From JBQTHP01 sp052389755 (GTDB taxonomy: Bacteria; Pseudomonadota; Gammaproteobacteria; Steroidobacterales; Steroidobacteraceae), in assembly GCA_052389755.1 (NCBI GenBank), contig JBQTHP010000115.1, positions 1 through 11,123 on the forward strand: 11,123 bases of DNA, in the 5' to 3' direction. The notes below the pieces were generated by a model, which was given only the letters and a program-made list of their open reading frames with translations, was not told where the DNA came from and did no database searches. How positions within the stretch are numbered: the first letter of the stretch is position 1; each line of letters opens with the position of its first letter. A program made the position numbers and the translations under genes. Shown here piece by piece: positions 1-6,518 of this stretch.

Positions 1-233
1 GTCGTCGGCGCACGCGTGTACTCGCGCTCCACTTCATAGAACACGTCCGCTTGTCGCGCCGGGTCGGGACTCGCCAGTCCCTCCATCGTGTCGAGGTACC
101 CGCGCAGCCCGCTCGCGGAGATCTGCGCCGGCGCCATGATCGGCGCAGGCAGCGGCTCGTCGCTGAGCTTGTCTGTGAGCGCACAGCCGGCGAGGGTGCT
201 CAGCAGGCTCGCGACGAAGCAGCGCAAGAGCAT
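1..233 (-). CDS. QseG-like outer-membrane lipoprotein, partial (N-terminal 77 codons)
   Basis: The gene starts at the ATG at 233-231 and runs off the left edge of the window. The first residues form a short lipoprotein signal peptide: basic start MLLR, a hydrophobic stretch, then the lipobox LAGC with the lipidated cysteine at residue 17. Alanine at +2 gives no inner-membrane retention signal, so outer-membrane sorting is expected. The mature part that is visible is polar and proline/alanine-rich, then helical-looking. Only 2 bp separate this ATG from the stop of the upstream histidine kinase, and a GGAG sits 11 bases before the start inside the kinase gene, so translation is probably coupled. 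In enterobacteria the order is glrK (qseE), qseG, glrR (qseF), and QseG is a lipoprotein; position and signal peptide fit, but the visible residues are too few and too divergent to prove homology. No gene symbol is given for that reason. Confidence 0.7.
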   Translation of the reverse strand, partial: MLLRCFVASLLSTLAGCALTDKLSDEPLPAPIMAPAQISASGLRGYLDTMEGLASPDPARQADVFYEVEREYTRAPT

Positions 234-235
234 GG

Positions 236-1687
236 CTATGCCGGCTCCGCTTCGAGTTGCGGCGCCAGCGGCAGGCGAATGCGAAAGTGCGCGCCGGGAA
301 ACACGCCGTCCAAGATCTCCACCGAGCCTCCGTGGGCCTGCACGAATTCCGAGACGACCGACAGGCCGATGCCGGTGCCTTTCAGGTGGCCGGCCGTCGG
401 GGCGCGGCCCGAGTAGAACGCCTCGAAGATGGCGCTGCGCTCTTCCTTCGTGATCCCCGGGCCGGTATCGGCCACGTCGAGCACCAGCAGGTCCTTGTCC
501 GCGTGCGCGTGAATGAAAATGGTACCGCCGCGCGGGCTGTATTTGAGGGCGTTCGACAACAGATTATCCAGGATCAGTTTCAGCTTTGCCCGGTCCGCGC
601 GCAACTCCACGTCCTGCACCTTGAGATCGAGGTGCACGCGTTGCGCGAGCAGCGTCAGTTGATGCGTCTCCAGCGTCGACTTGATCAGCGGCCGCAGCCG
701 GAATTCGCTGATCTCCAGTCCCGAGTGCCGCGCCTGCCAGGCGCTGAACGACAGCAGGTTTTCGATCAAGCTCTGCAGCTTGATGCCGTTGTCGCGCAGG
801 ATCGTCGTCACCTCGCGCTGTGCGCTGTCCAGCTCACCGACCGCGCCGTCCATCAACAGTTCCGTGCCTTCGCGAATACTGGCGAGCGGCGTCTTCAATT
901 CGTGCGACATGTGCCGCAGGAAGCGGTTGCGTTCCTGCGCGAGATCGAGCAGGCGCAAGCGCAGCCACTCGAGCTGATGTCCGAGGCGCTTGAGGTCGTT
1001 CGGCCCCGAGACGTCGACCGGCCGCGAGAAATTGCCCCTGCCGAGCTCGCTGATCGCGCGATCGATCTGGCGCAGCGGCCGGCCAATCGCGAGCGTGAGC
1101 GCGAGGATTGCGACCAGCGTCAGAGGCAGCAGCAGCGCGGACTGCCAGAAGAGTCGCTGGCGCGCGCGCGAGGTCTGGCGTTGCAGCGCTGCCAGCTCGG
1201 AGTCCACCTGCGTGTTGCTTTCCCGGGCGACCCGATCCGCGAGGTCGCTCAACGCGGTGAATCGCTGCATGAGCGCGGCGAACTCCGCCGGATCCTCGGG
1301 CGCCGAGAGCACGGTGCGGCTGATCGTTCCTTGCAGCGTCGCGATCTGGGCGAGCGCGCGTCGGGCCGCATCGGTGCGCAACTGCCGCTCGAGCTGCGCA
1401 CGGGTGGCAGTGAGACGCGCATCATACCGGCGATAGTCGTCGAGCAGATTCGGCGCGGAGAGCACCTGGTAGAGCCGTGTCGTGCGCTCGAGCGAGGCGA
1501 TCTGCGCGTACAGGTCCTGGCTCGCGCGCGCCACCTGTACGCCTTCGTCCACGAGGCGCTGACTCGTCTCCGCCAGCGCGCGAATCTGCAGCGCGGCGTT
1601 CAGAATGGCCACCACCAGGGGCACCGCGATGAGCGCAAGCCCCAGCAGCATCAAACTCGTCAAGGACTTGGGACGGGCCCAGCGCAT
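236..1687 (-). CDS. glrK: GlrK/QseE-type membrane sensor histidine kinase
   Basis: This 483-residue protein is a two-component sensor kinase expected to phosphorylate a GlrR/QseF-type sigma54 activator. A first membrane segment lies at about 9-31, a helical periplasmic sensor at 35-178, a second membrane segment at about 181-201, then HAMP (about 202-255). The H-box is RHMSHELKTPL with phospho-acceptor H262. The N-box (LDNLLSNALKYSP) has N379, the G1 box DTGPGI begins at D407, and the G2 box GTGIGLS begins at G437, so the catalytic ATPase domain looks complete. The stretch SHELKTPLASIREGTELL and the preceding VSGP...LRH region closely match what I recall of E. coli GlrK, which is about the same length. 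The ATG at 1687 has no clear Shine-Dalgarno sequence. It is followed after 2 bp by a lipoprotein gene, as glrK is by qseG. It lies 102 bp downstream of galE on the same strand and may share its transcript. The symbol rests on recalled similarity, not on an alignment. Confidence 0.85.
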   Translation of the reverse strand: MRWARPKSLTSLMLLGLALIAVPLVVAILNAALQIRALAETSQRLVDEGVQVARASQDLYAQIASLERTTRLYQVLSAPNLLDDYRRYDARLTATRAQLERQLRTDAARRALAQIATLQGTISRTVLSAPEDPAEFAALMQRFTALSDLADRVARESNTQVDSELAALQRQTSRARQRLFWQSALLLPLTLVAILALTLAIGRPLRQIDRAISELGRGNFSRPVDVSGPNDLKRLGHQLEWLRLRLLDLAQERNRFLRHMSHELKTPLASIREGTELLMDGAVGELDSAQREVTTILRDNGIKLQSLIENLLSFSAWQARHSGLEISEFRLRPLIKSTLETHQLTLLAQRVHLDLKVQDVELRADRAKLKLILDNLLSNALKYSPRGGTIFIHAHADKDLLVLDVADTGPGITKEERSAIFEAFYSGRAPTAGHLKGTGIGLSVVSEFVQAHGGSVEILDGVFPGAHFRIRLPLAPQLEAEPA

Positions 1688-1702
1688 CGCGTCATTCTAG
1701 CC

Positions 1703-1796
1703 GGGCTGAAGGCTGAGGGCCGAAGGCTGAAGGCCGGAGTTGAGAGCCGCCAGCGCAAAGGTCAGCGGTCTTATTCCGGCCCTCAGCCCTCAGCCC
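1703..1796. repeat. Palindromic intergenic element with 7-bp-periodic arms (copy 1)
   Basis: The arms at 1703-1721 and 1778-1796 are 19 bases each and are inverted copies with one difference. On the minus-strand transcript (galE towards the kinase) that difference becomes a G-U pair, so the arms pair throughout. The left side is a degenerate tandem heptamer of the form GGCTGAA / GGCTGAG / GGCCGAA / GGCTGAA. A second inverted pair, GGCCGGA (1732-1738) and TCCGGCC (1775-1781), gives an alternative register, and the centre has a further weak stem. The right arm overlaps the last codons and the stop of galE. There is no T-run beside it, so it is not a canonical intrinsic terminator. It resembles REP- or MITE-like palindromic elements in general form; no known family is assigned. 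Confidence 0.65.
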
Positions 1797-2785
1797 CAGG
1801 GCGCGCGCAGCAGCCGCTCCTCCCACGCGAGCGAGGTGCGGACGATCGTATCGAGGTCGTCCAGCCGGGGCTGCCAGCCGAGCACCGAGCGCACGCGATC
1901 TGCCCGCGCGACGAGGGTTGGCGGGTCGCCTTCGCGCCGCGGCTCCTCGCGGACGCTGATCGACCGTCCCGCCACGCGCTGCACACTCGCCAGAACCTCT
2001 CGCACGCTGAAGCCGTGGCCGTAGCCGCAGTTGAGCACCGTCGACGGCGCCCCGCTGCGGAGATAGTCGAGCGCACGCACGTGCGCGACCGCCAGATCCT
2101 CGACATGGATGTAATCGCGAACACCCGTGCCGTCGGGCGTCGGATAGTCCGTGCCGAACACGGAGACGTGCGGACGTTTGCCGACGGCGGCCTCGCAGGC
2201 GACTTTGACGAGCAGCGTCGCGTCCCGCGTCGACTGGCCGATGCGCCCCTGGGGATCGGAACCCGCGACGTTGAAGTAGCGTAACGAGACGTAGCGGAGC
2301 GCGGACGCGGCGGCGAGGTCGCGCAGCATCCATTCGGACATGAGCTTGGAGGTGCCGTACGGATTGATGGGCACCGTCGGCGAGGTCTCCTCGGCGAAAT
2401 CACCGGGCGGCATGCCGTAGACTGCCGCAGTGGAGGAAAAGACGACGTGACTCACGCCGGCTTCCGCACAGCATTCGAGCAGATTGCGGGTCGCGCACGT
2501 GTTGTTGCGGTAGTACTTGAGCGGATTCGCCACCGACTCGGGAACGATCGTGTGCGCGGCGAAATGCATCACCGTGTCGATCCCGTGTTGCGCGAGCGTG
2601 CGCAGGATGAGCTCGCGATCGCCGACATCGCCGGTGACGAGCGGCGTATCGAGCACGGCCGGACGGAATCCGGTCACGAGGTTGTCGAGCACCACGACGC
2701 GCTCGCCTCGCGCGCGGAGTTGCAGGACCGTGTGACTACCGATGTAGCCGGCCCCGCCCGTGACGAGAATTGCGCCGGGCGTCAT
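1790..2785 (-). CDS. galE: UDP-glucose 4-epimerase
   Basis: GalE interconverts UDP-glucose and UDP-galactose in the cytoplasm using bound NAD, feeding galactose metabolism and surface polysaccharide synthesis. The protein is an extended short-chain dehydrogenase/reductase. Near the N-terminus is the NAD-binding TGGAGYIGSH; further on are the SSTAAVYG segment and the catalytic PYGTSK (YxxxK, Y143 and K147 when counted from the ATG at 2785). The conserved RYFNVAGSDPQGRIGQ and the GVRDYIHVEDLA and NCGYGHGFSVREV motifs are typical of GalE. The serine of the E. coli catalytic triad is a threonine here, a change I believe occurs in other GalE proteins. A GTG at 2791 is an alternative start two codons upstream. 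I prefer the ATG because an AGGA at 2798-2795 lies 9 bases before it but only 3 before the GTG. From the ATG the protein has 331 residues, close to the usual 330-340. The stop lies inside a repeat arm. The gene is divergent from srkA. Confidence 0.95.
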   Translation of the reverse strand: MTPGAILVTGGAGYIGSHTVLQLRARGERVVVLDNLVTGFRPAVLDTPLVTGDVGDRELILRTLAQHGIDTVMHFAAHTIVPESVANPLKYYRNNTCATRNLLECCAEAGVSHVVFSSTAAVYGMPPGDFAEETSPTVPINPYGTSKLMSEWMLRDLAAASALRYVSLRYFNVAGSDPQGRIGQSTRDATLLVKVACEAAVGKRPHVSVFGTDYPTPDGTGVRDYIHVEDLAVAHVRALDYLRSGAPSTVLNCGYGHGFSVREVLASVQRVAGRSISVREEPRREGDPPTLVARADRVRSVLGWQPRLDDLDTIVRTSLAWEERLLRAPWG

Positions 2786-2794
2786 GTGCACCGT

Positions 2795-2798
2795 TCCT
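2795..2798 (-). promoter_or_regulatory. Shine-Dalgarno site deciding the galE start
   Basis: The minus strand reads AGGA here. It is 9 bases from the ATG at 2785 and 3 bases from the alternative GTG at 2791, so it favours the ATG. The whole divergent galE/srkA gap is only 38 bp, so both promoters must overlap each other or lie inside the opposite gene. Confidence 0.5.
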
Positions 2799-2823
2799 GT
2801 CGAACTCTTCCGAACCGGGCGCG

Positions 2824-3807
2824 ATGATAGCCAAATCCCAGCCTTTCAGCGGGCTCGCGCCCGACGTCGTCCTCGATGCCGCCGCATCCGCCGGCTTCGA
2901 AAGCGACGGGCGATTGTTCGCGCTCAACAGCTACGAGAATCGCGTCTACCGACTGGGCGCGGGCAGCGACGCCCTGGTGCTCAAGTTCTACCGCCCCGCG
3001 CGCTGGACCGACGCGCAGATAGAAGAGGAGCATGCGTTCGCACTCGAGCTCGCGGGGGCGGAGTTGCCGGTCGCCGCGCCGATGAGAATCGGCGAGCTGA
3101 CGTTGCTTCGATATCGCGACTACCGCTTCGCTGCCTTTCCCTGCCTCGCGGGCCGCGCACCCGAGCTCGACGCGCCGGATGCGCGCGTGATGCTGGGTCG
3201 CACGCTCGCTCGCATCCACGCGATCGGGGCCGCCCGAAGCTTTCGTTCCCGGCCGCGCATCGGGATCGAGCGCCTCGGGTTGCAGGCGAAGGAGCACGTC
3301 CTGCAGAGCGAGCTGCTGCCGGAGGCGCTCTCCGCGAGCTACGCAGCCGCGGCGGACGCATTGCTCGAGCGGGTGCGGCGAGCATTCGTTACCGCGGGCC
3401 CGGTGCACGATCTGCGGATCCACGGCGACTGTCATCCCGGAAATCTTCTGTGGAACGAGCACGGTCCCGTGTTCGTGGACCTCGACGACTGCGCGAGCGG
3501 CCCGCGCATCCAGGACTTGTGGATGCTGCTCGCGGGCGAGCCCGCCGAGCAGCAGCGTGAATGGGACGAATTGATAGAGGGTTATTCGCAGTTCGGCGAG
3601 ATCGATCTGCGCGAGCTGATCCTGGTCGAACCCCTGCGCGCCTTGCGCATGTTGCACCACGCCGCCTGGGTCGTGCAGCGCTGGGAAGACCCTGCCTTCC
3701 CGCGGGCCTTTCCGTGGTTCGGCGAGGCGCGGTTCTGGGAGCGGCACGTGGGCGATCTGCTCGAGCAGGCCGGCGCCATCGACGATCCGCCGCTGCTCCA
3801 GCGTTGA
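2824..3807 (+). CDS. srkA: Stress response kinase SrkA (YihE/RdoA family)
   Basis: SrkA is a soluble Ser/Thr protein kinase of the aminoglycoside-phosphotransferase-like fold; in E. coli it protects stressed cells against death and is linked to the Cpx envelope-stress response. The 327-residue length matches the 328 of E. coli. The motif LNSYENRVY occurs at 35-43 and VLKFYRP at 52-58, with K54 the likely nucleotide-binding lysine. The catalytic HGDCHPGN is at 200-207 (D202 catalytic, N207 metal-binding), and VDLDD has D219. The conserved QDLWMLL and AFPWFGE-type segments follow, so the kinase looks active. The frame stays open upstream to 2770, but starting there would overlap galE, and homology begins only after the ATG at 2824. 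That ATG has no strong Shine-Dalgarno sequence. In E. coli srkA precedes dsbA; here the next gene is an unrelated lipoprotein. Confidence 0.95.
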   Translation: MIAKSQPFSGLAPDVVLDAAASAGFESDGRLFALNSYENRVYRLGAGSDALVLKFYRPARWTDAQIEEEHAFALELAGAELPVAAPMRIGELTLLRYRDYRFAAFPCLAGRAPELDAPDARVMLGRTLARIHAIGAARSFRSRPRIGIERLGLQAKEHVLQSELLPEALSASYAAAADALLERVRRAFVTAGPVHDLRIHGDCHPGNLLWNEHGPVFVDLDDCASGPRIQDLWMLLAGEPAEQQREWDELIEGYSQFGEIDLRELILVEPLRALRMLHHAAWVVQRWEDPAFPRAFPWFGEARFWERHVGDLLEQAGAIDDPPLLQR

Positions 3808-3810
3808 GCC

Positions 3811-3844
3811 CGCGCTGCGACAGCGTGAATCCGTGCATGTTTTT
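3811..3844 (+). terminator. Possible weak terminator after srkA
   Basis: A 7-bp hairpin, CGCGCTG (3811-3817), loop CGA, CAGCGTG (3821-3827), with one G-U pair, starts 3 bp after the srkA stop. A run of five T's lies at 3840-3844, 12 bases past the stem. That is too far for a standard intrinsic terminator, so the call is tentative. Confidence 0.25.
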
Positions 3845-3854
3845 GTGGGCGCTG

Positions 3855-3882
3855 TGTGCTACCCGCACCTCAGCCTGTGCTA
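3855..3882 (+). promoter_or_regulatory. Pair of TGTGCTA direct repeats upstream of the metalloprotease gene
   Basis: TGTGCTA occurs at 3855-3861 and again at 3876-3882. The repeats are 21 bp apart, two turns of B-DNA, so a protein bound to both would face the same side of the helix. They sit 33-60 bp before the metalloprotease start, where an operator or activator site would be expected. I see no convincing -35/-10 pair beside them. A 7-bp repeat could also arise by chance. Confidence 0.25.
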
Positions 3883-3898
3883 GCTTTTCCAGGCTTGC

Positions 3899-3904
3899 GG
3901 AGGG
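3899..3904 (+). promoter_or_regulatory. Strong ribosome binding site (GGAGGG)
   Basis: GGAGGG is 10 bases before the ATG at 3915. It fixes that ATG as the start, even though the reading frame stays open far upstream into srkA. It is the best Shine-Dalgarno sequence in the window. Confidence 0.65.
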
Positions 3905-3914
3905 TGACATAGTC

Positions 3915-5846
3915 ATGCGCGGCGCACGGACGGTCCGTTTTGCCCTTGCTGTGGGCGGGGTGTTGCTCGCTGCCGCCCTCGCAGCGTGCGGGGGAGGAGG
4001 TGGCGGCTCGACTCCGACTCCGCCGCCGCCGGCGAATCAGGCGCCGACCGCGAACGCCGGCCCTGATCAGACTGCCGTCGCGGGTGGCACCGTCACGCTG
4101 AATGGTGGGGGCAGCACTGACCCAGATGGCAGCATCGCGACGTTCGCCTGGATACAGACGGCCGGGCCTTCAGTCACGCTTACAAGTGCGAGCGGGTCTA
4201 CGCCGGCCTTCTGTGCGCCTACCGTCGCCGTCAACACGGTGATCATTTTCAATCTTACGGTGACGGACAACGGTGGGAGTGCGAGTGCCAATCAAGACAC
4301 CGTCAGCATCACTGTTACCCCGCATCCGGGCGGAAATGTGGTAATCGCGGGCGACATCACGTTTGCACGCGTCCCCTTGGGGCCGGATCTGAACGCCCTG
4401 GACTACCTGGCGACACGACAGGACCCTGCGCGCCTCATCACCGTCCAGGCCGTCTGCGGTGGGCAGCAAGTGCTGTTCAGCACGACGACGAGCGTGACCG
4501 GTAATTATTCTCTAACGGTGCCCGCGAACACACCACTCGCCATTCGCGCGGTTTCGGAAATCGTGCGCCTTGCTCCGCAGTGGCAATTCCGAGTCATCGA
4601 CGACGCCAACGCGAGTCAGGTGTATTCCTTCACCGGTGCTGTCTTCGGCAGCAGCGCGCCCGGCGGTGCGCAGAACGTCGCGATTCCGTCGGGGTGGGAC
4701 GCGCCGACGCGCACGGCGACCGCGGCGCGCGCGGCTGCGCCTTTTGCGATCCTCGACACCGTCTTCAGGGCGGCCACTACCGTCGACGGTGTGCAGCCCG
4801 GCGTGAGTTTTCCAGCGCTGAACCTCGACTGGGGTCCGGGCAACGCCGGCGGCCAGACTTTTTATCGCTCCGGACCGGGCACGCCCACGATCGTGCTTTC
4901 GGGCGAAGCCAACGTCGATACGGACGAATACGACGAGCACGTCATCGCCCACGAGTTCGGACACTACGTCGAAGATCACTTCTCGCGCTCCGACAGCATC
5001 GGCGGCGCCCACGGCGCAGGTGATCGCCTTGACATGCGCGTGGCGTTCGGCGAGGGCTATGGATACGCGTTCGCGGCGATCGTGCTCGGCGATCCGATTG
5101 CGCGAGATACGTTCGGTCCCGGCCAGACCCGCCTCAGCTTCTTCAATATCGAGCAGAACGCGGTGAGCAACGCAGGGTGGTTCAGCGAGGCGTCGAACTG
5201 GGCGATCCTGTGGGACCTTTTCGATGCGGCAAACGACGATCCGATCCAGCTTGGACTCGCGCCGATCTGGCAAGTGCTTCGAAACCAGCAGGCCGCGACG
5301 CCGGCCCTCACGAGTATCTTCCCGTTCATCTCCGCACTGAAGCAGCCGCTGGGCCCGATCGAGCGCGGCCAGGTCGATCAGATCGTGAATATGCAATCGA
5401 TCGTGTCGGCGACGATCGAGCCGTACGGGAGCACCGAGACGAATGCGGGCGGCAACCCGAATGCGGACGTCTTTCCGATATTCAGGGTCATCCAGATCGG
5501 TGAATCGCAGACGGTTCGGAGCGTTGCTCCGGGCCAAGGCTCTTCCGGGCAAGGTCAGAACAAGCTCTCGAATCATCGTTTTCTGAGATTGAACGTACCG
5601 TCGCAGCAGAACGTCCGCTTTCGGGCCACGGCCCCCATTGGACGCGACACCGACATCGTCGTCTTCCGTCAGGGCGCGGTCATGCAGATCGGGCAAGGGC
5701 CTGCCAACGAGGACTTCACGATCGCGAATCTACCCGCCGGCGACTACGTGCTCGACGTATACGATTGCGAGAACGCCGAGTGCGCGGACCAGCCCTCGTA
5801 CAACTATCAGCCCACGGACATTACCGTGACGCTATCGAACAACTGA
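3915..5846 (+). CDS. Putative zinc metalloprotease lipoprotein with PKD-like and PPC-like domains
   Basis: The 643-residue product begins with a lipoprotein signal (lipobox LAAC, lipidated C25), then six glycines and a proline linker (about 32-41). A PKD/K319L-like domain with NQAPTANAGPDQ and the QTAGPSVTL strand spans about 41-132. A beta-rich region follows, then the metalloprotease core: AHEFGHYVEDHF with H346, E347 and H350, followed by SRSDSIGG, GDRLDMRVAFGEGYGYAF. E380, 30 residues after the second histidine, is the best candidate for the third zinc ligand, a gluzincin-like arrangement. The last 90 residues (about 555-643) resemble a bacterial pre-peptidase C-terminal (PPC) beta domain. 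The likely site is the outer membrane; glycine at +2 gives no inner-membrane retention. I recall similar HE[FW]GH...SRSDSIGG proteins as unnamed hypotheticals and cannot assign a MEROPS family. Substrate is unknown. The stop is 8 bp before the next lipoprotein gene, so they are probably cotranscribed. Confidence 0.8.
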   Translation: MRGARTVRFALAVGGVLLAAALAACGGGGGGSTPTPPPPANQAPTANAGPDQTAVAGGTVTLNGGGSTDPDGSIATFAWIQTAGPSVTLTSASGSTPAFCAPTVAVNTVIIFNLTVTDNGGSASANQDTVSITVTPHPGGNVVIAGDITFARVPLGPDLNALDYLATRQDPARLITVQAVCGGQQVLFSTTTSVTGNYSLTVPANTPLAIRAVSEIVRLAPQWQFRVIDDANASQVYSFTGAVFGSSAPGGAQNVAIPSGWDAPTRTATAARAAAPFAILDTVFRAATTVDGVQPGVSFPALNLDWGPGNAGGQTFYRSGPGTPTIVLSGEANVDTDEYDEHVIAHEFGHYVEDHFSRSDSIGGAHGAGDRLDMRVAFGEGYGYAFAAIVLGDPIARDTFGPGQTRLSFFNIEQNAVSNAGWFSEASNWAILWDLFDAANDDPIQLGLAPIWQVLRNQQAATPALTSIFPFISALKQPLGPIERGQVDQIVNMQSIVSATIEPYGSTETNAGGNPNADVFPIFRVIQIGESQTVRSVAPGQGSSGQGQNKLSNHRFLRLNVPSQQNVRFRATAPIGRDTDIVVFRQGAVMQIGQGPANEDFTIANLPAGDYVLDVYDCENAECADQPSYNYQPTDITVTLSNN

Positions 5847-5854
5847 GAACGCAC

Positions 5855-6496
5855 ATGATCATTCGACACTTGGCGGCCGCAGCAGCAAGCGCAAGCATCG
5901 CACTCACGGCGTGCACGAACGGATCCTCGTCACGCGAAACCAGCGCTCCGTCCGCGCCGGTTCCGACGGCGTCGTCGGGGACGCCAACGCCCGCAGCCGA
6001 ACCAACACCGGCTGCCGAGCCTGAGCCGGCGACGTCGTCCGATCCATCGACCGCAGCACAGCCGACCCGCGCGGCAACGAACACCGAGACGTCGAGTCCG
6101 CCGCTCGAACAGATGGAGCGAGCGATGCCGGTCGGCAAGATCGGCGTGCCGGTCGACGTGCGTTACAAGGTTTCCGGCGTCGTCGCCAAGGATCAGCCGG
6201 CGACGGTGCAGCTCGCGTTCGTGCCGCGCGTGGCCGGCACCAATCTCCGGATCGAATTTCCGGAGACCGCTGGTGTCGCGGTCGATGCGGGTTGGGGTGC
6301 CGTGTGGGCGGAAAAGGCGACAACGTCGGACGTGTTCCGGCGCAACGTGAGCGTGACGCCAACGGCCGGCGATTCGGGCGAGATGCGCGCCATCGTGTCG
6401 ATGGACTTTGACGGCGGTCGGTACTTCAGTGTTTTCTCGATCCCGGTCGGCGCTGCAACGGAGACGGCGAGTCCGAAACGTCCCCCGAAAGGGTGA
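5855..6496 (+). CDS. Lipoprotein with Pro/Ala/Thr linker and beta-sandwich-like domain
   Basis: Function is not recognised. The 213-residue product has a lipoprotein signal with lipobox LTAC (C20; threonine at +2, so the outer membrane is likely). Residues 21-83 are a low-complexity Ser/Thr/Pro/Ala/Glu linker that includes two copies of TPAAEP, a form common in linkers that reach across the periplasm or cell surface. Residues about 92-200 alternate hydrophobic and polar residues, as in a beta-sandwich of the immunoglobulin type, with no cysteines and no recognisable catalytic motif. That domain resembles the one in the next gene: AFVP followed by an AGTNLRIEF strand, and the ending FSIPVG. 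The ATG is 8 bp after the metalloprotease stop, with only a weak Shine-Dalgarno sequence, so coupling to upstream translation is likely. The frame is open upstream inside the metalloprotease gene, but the signal peptide fixes this ATG. Confidence 0.75.
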   Translation: MIIRHLAAAAASASIALTACTNGSSSRETSAPSAPVPTASSGTPTPAAEPTPAAEPEPATSSDPSTAAQPTRAATNTETSSPPLEQMERAMPVGKIGVPVDVRYKVSGVVAKDQPATVQLAFVPRVAGTNLRIEFPETAGVAVDAGWGAVWAEKATTSDVFRRNVSVTPTAGDSGEMRAIVSMDFDGGRYFSVFSIPVGAATETASPKRPPKG

Positions 6497-6518
6497 CGCC
6501 GGCATTAATATTGTAAAG

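Noticed and set aside
257..2284. A 675-codon open frame on the plus strand across the kinase and galE genes
   Set aside because: It is antisense to two clearly recognised genes, its translation is Arg/Gln/Glu-rich with no family resemblance, and such long shadow frames are common in GC-rich DNA.
3561..3914. Extension of the metalloprotease frame upstream to 3561
   Set aside because: It would overlap srkA by more than 240 bp, and the lipoprotein signal and GGAGGG site both place the start at 3915.
4512..5696. A 394-codon open frame on the minus strand opposite the metalloprotease
   Set aside because: It has no recognisable domain and lies opposite a well-supported lipoprotein gene with a strong ribosome binding site.
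5974..6046. Tandem DNA repeat in the TPAAEP linker of the second lipoprotein
   Set aside because: The repeated residues use different codons and there are only two full copies, so this is a low-complexity linker, not a DNA repeat array.
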